DNA of 64,000 bases from Pontibacter ramchanderi (GCF_002846395.1 NZ_PJMU01000002.1:434001-498000); one strand, 5' to 3'. Shown: positions 9,257 to 18,707, counted from the first letter of the stretch. Program-made: numbers and translations. Notes: a model not told the origin generated them from the sequence alone.

Positions 9257-10692
9257 TTGATTTTGCGGTTTTTTAAGAATATAAACCCTGACAAAGCCAG
9301 AAGTACCAGCAGGATGATATTGGTATAGCGCTTAATGGCTTCGTTCTGGTAAATACTCACCAAGGTATGGTCTTCGTTTTCCATGATCTTATAAAAAGGT
9401 CCCAGGTCGCGGGCCAGCACCATGTTGTCGGCATCGGCTATACCTGTTACCGTCACGCTCAGATTGGATTTCAGGGTATCGTAAGTGGCCGTCACCGGGT
9501 TGAAATAAATCCACTGAAAATCGTTGGCCAGGATATAAGTGCCCGGTACGCGGCCCAGCACCGAATAGGTAAAGCGCTTTATGCCCTGCACGTGGCCGGC
9601 ACGCAGCGTGATGTCCTGTTGCAGATCGGGCGGGTAAAAGTCGAGCGTGCCGGTTGTGGTCGGGCTCGGAGGCATGATGGCCGCCAGGTTGCCCTCTCCT
9701 TCCAGCTCAAACACGTAGCTAAAGCTTTTGTTCAGCGGCACCGATTTGCTGGAAAGCCCCTCCCGCAAGGTATACTCCCCAACCGGCACCACGTCGCGCA
9801 GGGGATGTGGCGGCAGCTCTTTGACAGGTATGATGCGCTCACGGGCAAAGAAAGTTTTGTAGCCCTCCAGCCGATCTTCGAGCAGCGTTGGATTAACGGC
9901 CACTTTGTATTTAAGCATGCGCAGCGAGAGTTTCGGGAAGCGTAAGGGCTCCGTGGTAAGCGGGTAAAGCACGGCTTCGTACAACCTGAAACGCAGGTAT
10001 GGCTTGCCCTGCACCTCCACCTGCTCCGGAGTCACTTCATCAATTTCAAAGACCTCCTCCCAGGCATTGGGCTGCTTGAGCTGGCGTAGTATACCTGTTA
10101 TCTGGTTTCCAAAATCATGAAAATCGAGCAGGCGCTGATCCTCTTCAGCCAGGTAAAAGTATAGCACGATGTTCAGCCCTTCGCCTACGTATACCTCCTT
10201 TTTGTCGGTGTAAAGTGTCAGAAAGGCGTTATCTTCCTGGTCCACGTACTCCTGCGGCTGCTCTTCGCTCTGTTCGGGTTGCTGCGGTATCACCAGGTCA
10301 GGGCCTTGCGGGCTCACGGCAGCCATCGGGCCCACTCTTATTTTCATGCCAGCCGACTGCAGGATCTGCCCGTTCACGGTCATGCTGAAGGGCTTTACCT
10401 CGTAGTCTCCTTCTGCCAGGGCCGCATAATTCTGCGTGATGGTCAGCACAGTGGTGGTTTTACCGCCGGCTATCACCGTTTTGGTAGAGGAAAAGCGATT
10501 ACTCTTTTTGAATCCTTCGATCTCCGGGAAAGGAGAATAGTCTTTGAGTTGCTGGTCCTGCAACCTGATCGACACAGTGAAGTAGGTGTTGATCGGAAGC
10601 GGGCTTTTGCCTAACTCAATACGCGCCTGCTGCCCAAAAGCGGGCACCAATACCAACAGGTATAACAGGGCAAGTAGGAAACTCAGTCGCAT
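9253..10692 (-). CDS. BatD-like protein (oxygen tolerance family)
   Basis: Periplasmic, membrane-anchored protein of about 480 residues. The start chosen gives a clean signal peptide ([20 protein letters not shown]); an ATG four codons upstream (10704) is equally possible, and longer starts add a basic non-signal leader. The body is beta-rich ([20 protein letters not shown]..., typical of BatD) and there is a C-terminal transmembrane helix ([16 protein letters not shown]) followed by a short basic tail. BatD normally sits with MoxR and BatA/B/C; here it stands alone with aroC, while a MoxR gene is 21 kb away, so the usual operon is split or this is a paralogue. Confidence 0.85.
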   Translation of the reverse strand: MRLSFLLALLYLLVLVPAFGQQARIELGKSPLPINTYFTVSIRLQDQQLKDYSPFPEIEGFKKSNRFSSTKTVIAGGKTTTVLTITQNYAALAEGDYEVKPFSMTVNGQILQSAGMKIRVGPMAAVSPQGPDLVIPQQPEQSEEQPQEYVDQEDNAFLTLYTDKKEVYVGEGLNIVLYFYLAEEDQRLLDFHDFGNQITGILRQLKQPNAWEEVFEIDEVTPEQVEVQGKPYLRFRLYEAVLYPLTTEPLRFPKLSLRMLKYKVAVNPTLLEDRLEGYKTFFARERIIPVKELPPHPLRDVVPVGEYTLREGLSSKSVPLNKSFSYVFELEGEGNLAAIMPPSPTTTGTLDFYPPDLQQDITLRAGHVQGIKRFTYSVLGRVPGTYILANDFQWIYFNPVTATYDTLKSNLSVTVTGIADADNMVLARDLGPFYKIMENEDHTLVSIYQNEAIKRYTNIILLVLLALSGFIFLKNRKIK

Positions 10693-10709
10693 AATCGAGG
10701 GCATAATAG

Positions 10710-10717
10710 CAAATTTA
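10710..10717 (-). promoter_or_regulatory. Putative -7 box next to batD start
   Basis: TAAATTTG on the minus strand ends five bases before the ATG at 10704. Transcription would begin at or close to that codon, giving a leaderless message, or an 11-base leader for the ATG at 10692. Confidence 0.4.
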
Positions 10718-10982
10718 CAAATTCTTGTCGCTATACCCCGGAATATTATAGTCCAATTGCTGCGAAATAACTGAATTTCTTTCCGCCGCTTTATTCGTGT
10801 TTTCTGCAAAATAGAGGGCTGTTTCTGCCGTTCTCCTATTAACTGACATCCTCAAAACAGGCAAACATTGTCATTCAGAATCAACTGATTAACTAAAAAT
10901 CTTACAAATCAATCAAAACTGAATCAACTTTTTAAACTGGTTTCGTATATCAGACTATATTACCGAAATACCTTAAAATAAA

Positions 10983-11174
10983 ATGTTGGAGTACGTTAAA
11001 ATGATCTTGTTGAAGGTAAGCTTCGACAAAAAGCTGTTTGAAAAAGAACTGCGAAAAGCCTTTAAAGTGCTGATCCCGGAAGAGCTCAAACAACTGAAAC
11101 AATGGTGCTATGAAAAATTTTCGGAGATATACCTTTATGTGCTAAATAAGGTCTTCTCCAGAGCTCAGGTTTGA
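10983..11174 (+). CDS. Small conserved-looking hypothetical protein
   Basis: 63 residues, basic and amphipathic, predicted mostly helical ([33 protein letters not shown]). No signal peptide or known motif. An ATG preceded by an AT-rich leader and a regular charged/hydrophobic pattern argue for a real gene. Its 3' end overlaps the end of queG by ten bases on the opposite strand, so the genes are convergent without a terminator between them. Function unknown. Confidence 0.6.
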   Translation: MLEYVKMILLKVSFDKKLFEKELRKAFKVLIPEELKQLKQWCYEKFSEIYLYVLNKVFSRAQV

Positions 11175-12112
11175 GTGTCGGGGCTTTGCTCAACAAAACG
11201 GATATTGCGCAGTAGACCATTGTAGCCTGTTCGTTTCACAGCTGATTTCTTGAACAGCTGCGCAAAGACCTCTTGTGTAATTTCCTCCCAATCGTTTTTT
11301 TTCATTTCTTTCAATTGAGGGTGCGGCGCAAAGGCTGGCTCCTGGTGTGGCTTGCTGAAACGGTTCCAGGGGCATACATCCTGGCAGATGTCGCAGCCGA
11401 AGATCCAATTGCCAAACCTCCCGTTCATCTCCTGCGGCAGCTGGTCCTTCAGCTCAATGGTGAAGTATGAGATGCACTTGCTGCCATCCACAACGTAGGG
11501 CGCCACAATGGCATCCGTTGGGCAGGCATCCAGGCAACGGGTACAGGAACCGCAGTAGTCTTTGATCGGTCCGTCATATTCCAGGTCCAGGTCGATGATC
11601 AGCTCGGCGATGAAGTAAAAACTACCGACCTGCGGCGTGATGAGGTTGGAGTTTTTGCCGACCCAGCCCAATCCGCCCTTTTTGGCCCAGGCCTTGTCGA
11701 GTACTGGGGCAGAGTCTACGAAGCAGCGGCCGCCTACCTCCCCTACCTCCCCGTTGATATAATTGAGCAGCGTCTTCAGCTTGTCTTTGATCACAAAATG
11801 GTAGTCGGTGCCGTAAGCGTATTTCGATACTTTGTACGTTCCTGCTTCTGGCTGCTGGGCTTCCTTCTCGGGGTAATAGTTGAGCAGCAGCGACACCACC
11901 GATTTGGCGCCCTCCACCAGCAGACGCGGGTCCAGGCGCTTGTCGAAATGGTTTTCCATGTAGTGCATTTGCCCGTGCATGTTCTGCTTCAGCCAGTTCT
12001 CCAGGCGCGGAGCCTCCTCTTCCAGAAAATCAGCCTTGGAAATGCCGCAATACATGAAGCCCAGTTCCTGCGCTTTCTGCTTGATCAGGTATGTGTAATG
12101 TGCTTTGTTCAA
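11165..12112 (-). CDS. queG: Epoxyqueuosine reductase
   Basis: Reduces epoxyqueuosine to queuosine in the wobble position of tRNAs with GUN anticodons; cobalamin- and Fe-S-dependent. The two [4Fe-4S] motifs are plain: [12 protein letters not shown] (about residue 188) and [11 protein letters not shown] (about 240). The conserved aspartate in [12 protein letters not shown], proposed as the proton donor, is present, as is [13 protein letters not shown]. Length 315 residues is usual. The start codon appears to be TTG at 12112 because the next ATG would cut into the conserved LGF-YCGI segment. It is monocistronic. Confidence 0.95.
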   Translation of the reverse strand: MNKAHYTYLIKQKAQELGFMYCGISKADFLEEEAPRLENWLKQNMHGQMHYMENHFDKRLDPRLLVEGAKSVVSLLLNYYPEKEAQQPEAGTYKVSKYAYGTDYHFVIKDKLKTLLNYINGEVGEVGGRCFVDSAPVLDKAWAKKGGLGWVGKNSNLITPQVGSFYFIAELIIDLDLEYDGPIKDYCGSCTRCLDACPTDAIVAPYVVDGSKCISYFTIELKDQLPQEMNGRFGNWIFGCDICQDVCPWNRFSKPHQEPAFAPHPQLKEMKKNDWEEITQEVFAQLFKKSAVKRTGYNGLLRNIRFVEQSPDTQT

Positions 12113-12332
12113 AATAAAGGTGCTGCTCAGGTATAGCTATACCTTGGAGAGAACAAATTTACATAGAAATAAATCCGATTCGCACCTTTGTTTCCCAAGG
12201 CAGCGCGCCGCTACCCTATCCGTATACCTTGGATCGTTCAGTTCCGGACACAGTTGTCCTATTTTAGAGCATGTTACAGCGCCTGTTATACCTTTAATCG
12301 GCTTCATATCCTGAATGGGGGCACTTCGCAGA

Positions 12333-12363
12333 TTTGGCACATTTATAGGTATAGCTATACTTG
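12333..12363 (+). promoter_or_regulatory. Promoter of secreted RidA-like gene
   Basis: TTTG (12333-12336) and TATACTTG (12356-12363) are 19 bases apart, close to the Bacteroidetes -33/-7 arrangement with one mismatch in the -7 box. The start codon follows 17 bases later. Confidence 0.5.
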
Positions 12364-12380
12364 ATCTTAACTTATCAACT

Positions 12381-12827
12381 ATGAAAAATATCTTACTTCT
12401 ATTGATTGCCGCAGGCATTGGCTTTGCTTGCAATGCGCAGGCACAAGGGCAAAAACTGCAGAACGGGAAAGTCTTTCACCTGCATCCCAAGGGGGAACAA
12501 GAGTGGAACTATGCCCAGGCTTACCGGAGTAGCAACCTGCTATACCTGTCGGGCACGGTGGGCAAGGGCACCATGGACAACGCAATGGAGCGAGTTTACA
12601 AAACCATCGAGCTGACCCTGAAGCAGTACGGCCTTGACCTCACGCATGTGGTCAAAGAGAACCTGTACGCCACCGATATAGAGGCCGCCAAGAAAAGCCA
12701 GCCCATCCGCCGCAAGTACTATGGCACGCATACCCCGGCGGCCACCTGGGTGCAGGTGGCAAGGCTCTTTGAGGAAGACACCATTCTGGAGGTGGAGGTG
12801 ATCGTGGAGATAGAGAAAACGGAGTAG
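12381..12827 (+). CDS. Exported RidA/YjgF-family protein lacking catalytic Arg
   Basis: 148 residues: a signal peptide (MKNILLLLIAAGIGFACNAQA) and a RidA-fold domain (VFHLHPKGE, LYLSGTVGKGTMDNAMERVYKTIE, VVKENLYATDIE, VQVARLFEEDTILEVEVIVEI). Cytosolic RidA deaminates reactive enamines/imines, using an Arg in the PARSCVEVARLP-type motif. Here the matching segment is PAATWVQVARLF, with Ala in place of Arg, so imine deaminase activity is unlikely. Export to the periplasm is also unusual for the family. An in-frame upstream extension has no signal peptide and is not preferred. A second RidA paralogue at 50.5 kb keeps the Arg. Confidence 0.88.
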   Translation: MKNILLLLIAAGIGFACNAQAQGQKLQNGKVFHLHPKGEQEWNYAQAYRSSNLLYLSGTVGKGTMDNAMERVYKTIELTLKQYGLDLTHVVKENLYATDIEAAKKSQPIRRKYYGTHTPAATWVQVARLFEEDTILEVEVIVEIEKTE

Positions 12828-12861
12828 CGTTAGGTATAGCTTTTTACTTCTGACACAAAAC

Positions 12862-12893
12862 AAAACGGCAGGCCTTGGGCCTGCCGTTTTTAA
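12862..12893. terminator. Bidirectional terminator between ridA-like and ruvB
   Basis: A 13-base perfect stem (AAAACGGCAGGCC at 12862-12874, GGCCTGCCGTTTT at 12878-12890) with a three-base loop and A/T tracts on both sides, between convergent genes. Confidence 0.92.
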
Positions 12894-12910
12894 ATTATCA
12901 CAAACAGTTT

Positions 12911-13954
12911 TTATTCAGATTGATCAAAAAGCCCACCGGCTACCACCTGTTGTGGCGGAATTTTGCCCAGATGACGGTAAGCTGCCTCTGTGGCTTCGCG
13001 GCCGCGGGAGGTACGCTTGATATAACCTTCCTGGATCAGGAACGGCTCGTATACCTCTTCGATCGTCTCAGACTCTTCGCCGCAGGCCGTCGCGATCGTC
13101 GACAAACCAACCGGGCCGCCTTTAAACTTCTCGATGATGGTGGTCAGGATGCGGTTGTCCATGTCGTCCAAACCATTGTGGTCCACATCCAGCGCATTCA
13201 GGGCGAAACGAGCGATCTCCACGTCGATGGTGCCGTTGCTTTTCACCTGCGCAAAGTCGCGGGTACGACGCAGCAGGTTGTTGGCGATACGCGGTGTACC
13301 ACGGCTACGGCGGGCAATTTCGAAAGCAGCATCCTCGTGTATAGGCGCTCCCAACAAAGCTGACGAGCGCTTTACAATAGAAGTCAGAAGTTCAGCATCA
13401 TAGTACTCCAAGCGTGAGTTGATGCTGAAACGGGCACGCAGTGGCGAAGTCAGCAAACCAGAACGGGTCGTGGCACCAATCAGCGTGAAGGGATTCAGAC
13501 TGATCTGCACCGAGCGGGCATTCGGACCCGAGTCGAGCATGATGTCGATCTTGTAGTCCTCCATAGCCGAGTACAGGTACTCCTCCACAATCGGGTTGAG
13601 GCGGTGAATCTCGTCGATGAACAGTACATCGTTCGCATCGAGGTTCGTGAGCAAACCCGCCAGGTCGCTTGGCTTGTCGAGCACAGGGCCCGAGGTCATT
13701 TTAATGCCTGCGTCCAGTTCCGACGCAATGATGTGCGACAGCGTGGTTTTACCCAGGCCGGGAGGTCCGTGCAGGAGCACGTGGTCCAGGGCTTCGCCAC
13801 GGCGCTTGGCTGCCTGCACAAATATTTTCAGGTTCTCCACCACTTTGGCCTGCCCCGTAAAGTCGGCAAAGCTTAGCGGACGAAGTGCCTTGTCAATGTC
13901 TTTTTCAACTGGCGACATGTAGTCGTTACTGCCAGTCAGATAATCTTCTCTCAT
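12911..13954 (-). CDS. ruvB: Holliday junction branch migration helicase RuvB
   Basis: AAA+ motor that drives branch migration with RuvA during recombinational repair. The 347 residues show Walker [10 protein letters not shown] (about 65), Walker [10 protein letters not shown] (about 111), the sensor-1 segment [10 protein letters not shown] and arginine-finger region PLRARF, then a C-terminal winged helix. Length and order are standard. ATG at 13954 is the first start. ruvA and ruvC are not adjacent. The gene converges with the RidA-like gene and shares its terminator. Confidence 0.98.
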   Translation of the reverse strand: MREDYLTGSNDYMSPVEKDIDKALRPLSFADFTGQAKVVENLKIFVQAAKRRGEALDHVLLHGPPGLGKTTLSHIIASELDAGIKMTSGPVLDKPSDLAGLLTNLDANDVLFIDEIHRLNPIVEEYLYSAMEDYKIDIMLDSGPNARSVQISLNPFTLIGATTRSGLLTSPLRARFSINSRLEYYDAELLTSIVKRSSALLGAPIHEDAAFEIARRSRGTPRIANNLLRRTRDFAQVKSNGTIDVEIARFALNALDVDHNGLDDMDNRILTTIIEKFKGGPVGLSTIATACGEESETIEEVYEPFLIQEGYIKRTSRGREATEAAYRHLGKIPPQQVVAGGLFDQSE

Positions 13955-14047
13955 AAAAATGCTCTCTTAAAAAGCCCTTTTCGCTATACCTAAAGGTAAC
14001 AGTTTCGGTAATGCTTTCGCTCCATTTCTGCTGACGAATTTACTCAT

Positions 14048-14100
14048 TTTTGCTAATTATTTTATAGTAATTTGCCAAAAATCTAATATGATTAGCAAAA
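14048..14100. repeat. 10-base inverted repeat upstream of ruvB
   Basis: TTTTGCTAAT (14048-14057) and ATTAGCAAAA (14091-14100) are perfect inverted copies 33 bases apart in the AT-rich gap between ruvB and the acyl-CoA dehydrogenase gene. It could be an operator or a structured leader; no evidence decides this. Confidence 0.45.
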
Positions 14101-14128
14101 AGGCAGCCACTCACGTGGCTGCCTTTCC
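14097..14128 (-). terminator. Terminator of glutaryl-CoA dehydrogenase gene
   Basis: AAAGGCAGCCAC (14099-14110) pairs with GTGGCTGCCTTT (14115-14126); on the minus strand a T run follows. Confidence 0.88.
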
Positions 14129-14169
14129 ATTTCTTTACCGTTATCCGATAAAAAGGCAACGGGAAACTA

Positions 14170-15348
14170 TTACTTAAACGCTGGTATACCTGTGATATCA
14201 GCCCCGGTGATGAGCAGGTGGATGTCGTGCGTGCCTTCGTAGGTGATCACTGACTCCAGGTTCATCATGTGGCGCATGATCGGGTACTCGCCCGTGATGC
14301 CCATACCGCCATGTATCTGGCGTGCTTCGCGGGCGATATGCAAGGCCATGTCCACGTTATTGCGCTTCGCCATCGAGATTTGCTGCGTAGTGGCTTTGCC
14401 TTCATTCTTCAAGGTGCCCAGTCGCCAGGCCAATAGCTGTGCTTTGGTTATCTCGGTCAACATTTCGGCCAGCTTCTTTTGTGTGAGCTGGAACGCCCCG
14501 ATCGGTTTGTCGAACTGGATGCGCTCCATGGCATACTTGCGGGCCGACTCATAGCAATCGATGGCTACACCGATGGCACCCCAGGCAATGCCATAACGGG
14601 CCGAGTCGAGGCAACCCAACGGACCGCGCAGACCTTCTACGTTTGGCAGTAGGTTTTCTTTTGGCACTTTTACGTTATCGAACACGAGTTCGCCGGTGCA
14701 GCTGGCACGCAGGCTCCATTTGTTGTGGATCTCCGGTGTGGAGAAGCCTTCCATGCCGCGCTCCACAATCAGACCTTTAATGCGACCCTGTTCGTTCTTG
14801 GCCCATACCACCGCCACCTGGCACTCCGGTGAGTTCGATATCCACATCTTGGCACCGTTAAGCAGGTAGTGGTCGCCCATGTCTTTGATGTTGGTCGTCA
14901 TGCCGCCCGGGTTAGAGCCATGATCCGGTTCTGTCAGGCCAAAGCAACCCAGCCACTCACCGCTCGCCAGCTTCGGCAGGTATTTTTTGCGCTGCTCCTC
15001 CGAACCATAGGCATAAATCGGGTACATCACCAGCGAGCCCTGCACCGAGGCCGTAGAGCGCATGCCAGAATCACCGCGCTCGATCTCCTGCATGATGATG
15101 CCGTAGCTAATGTAGTCGAGGCCGCCGCCGCCATACTCGGTAGGTATAGTCGGACCAAAAGCACCCACATCGCCGAATTTCTTCACGATTTCAGACGGGA
15201 AGTGTGCATCCTGCGCCCATTGCTCAATGTTAGGAGAGATTTCCTTCTTTACAAAGTCGCGGATTGACTGGCGGATAAGTAGGTGCTCTTCGGTGAGCAG
15301 GTCGTCGATGTTATAGTAATCAGGGGCTCCTGATGATTCGTAGGCCAT
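14170..15348 (-). CDS. Glutaryl-CoA dehydrogenase (acyl-CoA dehydrogenase family)
   Basis: FAD enzyme that oxidises and decarboxylates glutaryl-CoA to crotonyl-CoA in lysine/tryptophan breakdown. The 392 residues have the acyl-CoA dehydrogenase order. Segments diagnostic of the glutaryl-CoA branch are GLTEPDHGSNPGGM, WISNSPECQVAVVWAK, KWSLRASCTGELVFD, GCLDSARYGIAWGA and NLESVITYEGTHDIH, the last carrying the catalytic Glu. The subfamily call rests on these resemblances and not on an alignment. Monocistronic, with a -7 box TATATTTG upstream and a terminator. An ALDH7-type aminoadipate-semialdehyde dehydrogenase gene at 53.8 kb would fit the same lysine pathway. Confidence 0.9.
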   Translation of the reverse strand: MAYESSGAPDYYNIDDLLTEEHLLIRQSIRDFVKKEISPNIEQWAQDAHFPSEIVKKFGDVGAFGPTIPTEYGGGGLDYISYGIIMQEIERGDSGMRSTASVQGSLVMYPIYAYGSEEQRKKYLPKLASGEWLGCFGLTEPDHGSNPGGMTTNIKDMGDHYLLNGAKMWISNSPECQVAVVWAKNEQGRIKGLIVERGMEGFSTPEIHNKWSLRASCTGELVFDNVKVPKENLLPNVEGLRGPLGCLDSARYGIAWGAIGVAIDCYESARKYAMERIQFDKPIGAFQLTQKKLAEMLTEITKAQLLAWRLGTLKNEGKATTQQISMAKRNNVDMALHIAREARQIHGGMGITGEYPIMRHMMNLESVITYEGTHDIHLLITGADITGIPAFK

Positions 15349-15380
15349 AGTTTTGTTTGTTTTAAGGAAAGGGTAATACG

Positions 15381-15388
15381 CAAATATA
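15381..15388 (-). promoter_or_regulatory. Putative -7 box of glutaryl-CoA dehydrogenase gene
   Basis: TATATTTG on the minus strand, 32 bases before the start codon; fits TAnnTTTG. Confidence 0.45.
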
Positions 15389-15481
15389 ACAAGTTTTCTG
15401 AATCAGGGTTTGTTGGGTAGTTAATTTGCTACATGCTTGCATGGTTAGGCGGGTAAATGCCTTGTTTCATCCCTTCATCAC

Positions 15482-15512
15482 AAAAAAAGCCCCACCGAAT
15501 GGTAGGGCCTTT
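15482..15512 (-). terminator. Terminator of TonB receptor gene
   Basis: GCCCcACC (15489-15496) pairs with GGTaGGGC (15501-15508) with one mismatch; the minus strand continues into seven T residues. Located 20 bases after the stop codon. Confidence 0.8.
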
Positions 15513-15533
15513 CCAAAAAAATCTCAATCTATG

Positions 15534-18008
15534 TTAAAATCTTAAACCCACCGAGGCCAGGAAGTTGCGGGTGGCCTGCGGGTAGTAGAAGTTTTCGGTT
15601 GTCACGTCCCCTCCCGCTTTGTAGCTGTAGGTATAGCCATTGGCGGCATAGCGTTCGTTGAAAAGGTTGTTAACCAGCAAGCCCAGCTCCAGGCCTTTCA
15701 GCACGCCTGTAAAACCAGTGGTATAGCGCAAGCGAAGGTCGCCCACCTGGTAGGCAGGTATAATGCGGCTCTCGTTCTGGGTATTGTCGAGGTACTGTTT
15801 GCTCACGGTTTTATAGACAAAGGCAGCCTTCAAACCTTTCAGCACTTCTACCTCCAGTTGCGTGGCCGACACAAAATCAGGCGAGAAAGCGATTGTGGAT
15901 TCGGCGTAGGTGTTCATTACCTGGCCGCCTTCATCATAGTCGTCGATGTACTCCTCGAAGTTGCGCACTTTGTTCTGGCTGTAGCTCAGGTTGCTGCTCA
16001 GGCTGGCGAAACTACCCAGACGCAACGCTCCGGCCAATTCTATACCCTGGCGGTAGCTGCGGTCGATGTTGGTGCGGGTATAGGCGCCTACGTCGTTGAT
16101 CTCGCCGGTGAGCACCAGCTGGTTTTTGTAGTTCATGTAAAAGTAGTTCGCCTCCAGGCTAGCACCCAGTTCACGCCCTGCCAGTTCGCCCAGGGCCAGC
16201 TGACTACGGTAGCCTGCCTCTATGTTGCGAAGCGTCTCAGGTTTTGGACGGCTATTAACGGTAGACTCTGTAAAGTCGCTCCGTACGGGTTCGCGGTTGC
16301 CGATGGCGTACGATGCGTATACCTGGTGCCCCGGCTTCACCTCGTAGCTTATACCTGCCTTGGGGTTGTAGAAAGTATAATCCACCTCCTGCTCCAGGTT
16401 CTCGAAGTTGTTGTCTATTCCTTCAAAGGTGTAGTTCACCGTCCGCACCTGCATGTCGCCAAACAGGCTTAGCTGGTCCGTCAGGCTGTAGGTCAACTTT
16501 CCGAAGATATTAAAGTCCGTTTTCACGGCGTTGTTGTCGTAGTAGCGGTCGCGGATATTGGAGGTGGAAGCGTAGCGTGCCCAGATCACCTCCCCGAAAT
16601 GGTCGCCGTCATACCTGTTCCAGGCACCGCCTATGGTGGCGTTTAAACGTGACGACGGATTGTACTGCAGGGCGTAGGTGGCGCCGTAAAATCCGTTGTC
16701 GAGCCAGCGGCGGCGTATCAGGTCAGTTCGGCTGATCACCTGACTGCCAATCTCTACATTCGGTAAGCCGTAGTTCGACAGTCGGTCGTTGTTGCGGAAC
16801 TGCTCGTAGTAGCCACGTCCGTAGGTATAGTGCAGTGCTCCAGAGAAGGTAAGCTCTGGCGAGAAGTCGTGCGAGAGGTGCAACTGGTAGTGGTCCTGCT
16901 GGTAATTGTCGGTTTCGTTGTCGTAGGTATAGTAGTTATACATGCGGCCGGCAGTACGCAGGTTCTCCAGGTCGCTACCCGTTATGCCGTTGCGGTCGAT
17001 ATAGGCCTGCAGGTCGGCGGCATTGCCGTACACCAGCGCTTCCGGTGTGCCGTACCAAGCCTGGTAAGTCTGTTCCTGACCCGAGAAGGTCACGAATTTC
17101 ACGGTGGTTTTATCGCCGTAGTAGCCACCCGAGAAGTACATCGATTTCAGATCAGAGAAGGCACGGTCGATGTAGCCATCCGACTTGATACGCGACAGGC
17201 GTCCGTCGAAAGCAAACCTTCCATTGATCAGCCCGGTACCGAAGCGTACGTTGTTTTTCCAGGTGTTGAAAGAGCCGTAGCTGTTGTCGGTCTCAGCATA
17301 GGCCTCGCGGCGCACCTTTTGGGTCTGGATGTTGATGCTGGCCCCGAAGGCGCCTGCTCCGTTGGTGGACGTGCCCACCCCGCGCTGCACTTGCATGTCT
17401 TCCACGGAGGAGGCAAAGTCCGGCATGTTCACAAAGAAGGTACCGTGGCTTTCGGAGTCGTTTATCGGAATGCCGTTCACGGTTACGTTGATGCGTGTGA
17501 TGTCGGAGCCACGAATGCGGATGCCGGTATAGCCCACGCCCGCACCGGCATCAGAGTTCACCACCACCGAAGGCGTCTGCTCCAGCAGGTAGGGCAGGTC
17601 CTGCCCAAAATTGCGCTCGGCTATTTCTTCGCGCGTTACATTGGTAAAGGTGGTGCCGGTGCGCTCGTTGGCACGCGTAGACGAAACCAGCACTTCGCCG
17701 GTGCTCACGCTGGCTGGCTGCAGTTCCAGGCGCACCTCTGTGTCGGCAGCTAGCTGTATTTGTCTGCTCAGCTGGGTATAGCCCAGGTAGCTAACCTGCA
17801 AGGTATAGCCGCCTGCTGGCAGGTCCTGAAATTGGAAACGGCCATCGGGGCCGGAGACGGTAACATGGCCGCTGCTGGTCAGGACGACGGTGGCTCCCGC
17901 CAGCGCCTCGTTTTTGGCAGCATCGGTAACGTAGCCGCTCAGCGTGTACTGAGCAAGCAACTGCAATGGCAATAGCACGACTGCCATCACAATCAGTAAT
18001 TTTTTCAT
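15534..18008 (-). CDS. TonB-dependent outer-membrane receptor, TPP-riboswitch controlled
   Basis: Outer-membrane active transporter, about 824 residues from the ATG at 18008, which gives a signal peptide (MKKLLIVMAVVLLPLQLLAQ). A carboxypeptidase-regulatory-like domain (YTLSGYVTDAAKNEALAGA, residues 21-110) is followed by the plug (VLVSSTRANERTG, GIRIRGSDITRINVTVNGIPIND, VQRGVGTSTNGAGAFGASINIQTQ) and a long beta-barrel ending in VGLRF, a typical aromatic terminus. Longer in-frame starts run into the riboswitch and are rejected. Because a TPP riboswitch precedes it, the substrate is probably thiamine or a thiamine precursor; receptors of this kind under THI elements are known in Bacteroidetes. 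Confidence 0.95.
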   Translation of the reverse strand: MKKLLIVMAVVLLPLQLLAQYTLSGYVTDAAKNEALAGATVVLTSSGHVTVSGPDGRFQFQDLPAGGYTLQVSYLGYTQLSRQIQLAADTEVRLELQPASVSTGEVLVSSTRANERTGTTFTNVTREEIAERNFGQDLPYLLEQTPSVVVNSDAGAGVGYTGIRIRGSDITRINVTVNGIPINDSESHGTFFVNMPDFASSVEDMQVQRGVGTSTNGAGAFGASINIQTQKVRREAYAETDNSYGSFNTWKNNVRFGTGLINGRFAFDGRLSRIKSDGYIDRAFSDLKSMYFSGGYYGDKTTVKFVTFSGQEQTYQAWYGTPEALVYGNAADLQAYIDRNGITGSDLENLRTAGRMYNYYTYDNETDNYQQDHYQLHLSHDFSPELTFSGALHYTYGRGYYEQFRNNDRLSNYGLPNVEIGSQVISRTDLIRRRWLDNGFYGATYALQYNPSSRLNATIGGAWNRYDGDHFGEVIWARYASTSNIRDRYYDNNAVKTDFNIFGKLTYSLTDQLSLFGDMQVRTVNYTFEGIDNNFENLEQEVDYTFYNPKAGISYEVKPGHQVYASYAIGNREPVRSDFTESTVNSRPKPETLRNIEAGYRSQLALGELAGRELGASLEANYFYMNYKNQLVLTGEINDVGAYTRTNIDRSYRQGIELAGALRLGSFASLSSNLSYSQNKVRNFEEYIDDYDEGGQVMNTYAESTIAFSPDFVSATQLEVEVLKGLKAAFVYKTVSKQYLDNTQNESRIIPAYQVGDLRLRYTTGFTGVLKGLELGLLVNNLFNERYAANGYTYSYKAGGDVTTENFYYPQATRNFLASVGLRF

Positions 18009-18084
18009 TGGTGTGTAAGAAAAGAATAAGATGAAACATACAGACCTGCCTGGGGCCGGCAGCCTGCTACATTGTTTCCCCGCG

Positions 18085-18163
18085 TTTTTCCCTTCGCCGG
18101 CATTACCCGGAATCAGGTTCAATGGGTATGATCTCAGCCCGTTGTTATAAGGCACCCCTAAAC
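18085..18163 (-). ncRNA. TPP riboswitch (THI element)
   Basis: Reading the minus strand, the conserved TPP aptamer pieces come in order: AGGGGTGCC (18151-18159 region), CTGAGA with ATACCC, GAACCTGAT, then GGGTAATGCCGGCGAAGGGA. These form the P1, P2/P3 and P4/P5 elements of the thiamine pyrophosphate aptamer. It lies about 77 bases upstream of the TonB receptor start. Binding of TPP would be expected to lower expression. No intrinsic terminator is obvious in the remaining leader, so control may act on translation initiation. Confidence 0.95.
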
Positions 18164-18168
18164 TGATG

Positions 18169-18201
18169 CAAAGGTATACCTGATTTTCTGTGAAAACAAA
18201 A
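18169..18201 (-). promoter_or_regulatory. Promoter of riboswitch/TonB receptor transcript
   Basis: On the minus strand TTTG (18197-18200) and TACCTTTG (18169-18176) are 20 bases apart, an excellent Bacteroidetes -33/-7 pair. The transcript would start just at the 5' end of the riboswitch. Confidence 0.75.
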
Positions 18202-18401
18202 CCGGCCTATGTGAAATATGGCCAACCCACTGTATCAAGTAGTTAAGTACAATTTTATTTTAACAAAAGCCGATAACCACATGCGGGCAAACTACGTTGA
18301 AAACTATACAAGGCACATTTTCAAGCACCCGCTCACATCAAGTAGGAATTGCCAGGAAAATAGGCCGGCTGAACCAATTTTAGAGTTTAAGAAGAAATGT
18401 G

Positions 18402-18650
18402 ATGATGATCAGCTTACTGTATACTTTAGCACTGCTAACGATACTGGCATATTACGCTTTCGCGCCACGCAAAAAGTTCAGGGGATCTTCCTCTACTGAT
18501 AACGACGATGATGGAGGCGAGCCACTTGGCGACGATCTGCCAGATCTGGACCTGCCACCCGGCATATCATTGCCCATCAATGATTATGAACCGCAATATG
18601 ACTTGAGACGCATCAAGGTTCCCAAGTTCCCAGAGCCTTCTCTGCAATGA
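18402..18650 (+). CDS. Small membrane-anchored hypothetical protein
   Basis: About 82 residues. One N-terminal hydrophobic helix (ISLLYTLALLTILAYYAF) with a basic patch after it (APRKKFR) suggests an inner-membrane anchor, followed by an acidic, Asp/Pro-rich tail without a recognised domain. Starts at GTG 18399, ATG 18402 or ATG 18405 are possible. A strong terminator directly after the stop supports a real gene. It is divergent from the riboswitch transcript, which begins about 200 bases away. Confidence 0.6.
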   Translation: MMISLLYTLALLTILAYYAFAPRKKFRGSSSTDNDDDGGEPLGDDLPDLDLPPGISLPINDYEPQYDLRRIKVPKFPEPSLQ

Positions 18651-18660
18651 AACACTGTGA

Positions 18661-18707
18661 AACCAAAAAGTCCCCTGCTCGACCATTCGGCAGGGGACTT
18701 TTTGGTT
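18661..18707. terminator. Bidirectional terminator
   Basis: An 18-base perfect stem (18661-18678 with 18690-18707, core AGTCCCCTGC) with A and T tracts at the base, between convergent genes ending at 18650 and 18725. Confidence 0.93.

Noticed and set aside
16830..17753. 307-codon open frame opposite the TonB receptor
   Set aside because: Lies entirely within a well-supported gene; Val/His/Gly-rich translation with no motif.
18085..18163. tRNA-like GGTTCAA sequence
   Set aside because: The GGTTCAATGGG string is part of the TPP aptamer seen on the opposite strand; no cloverleaf can be drawn.
18218..18499. 93-codon plus-strand frame before the small membrane protein
   Set aside because: No hydrophobic pattern or motif; it overlaps the better-supported frame that starts at 18402.
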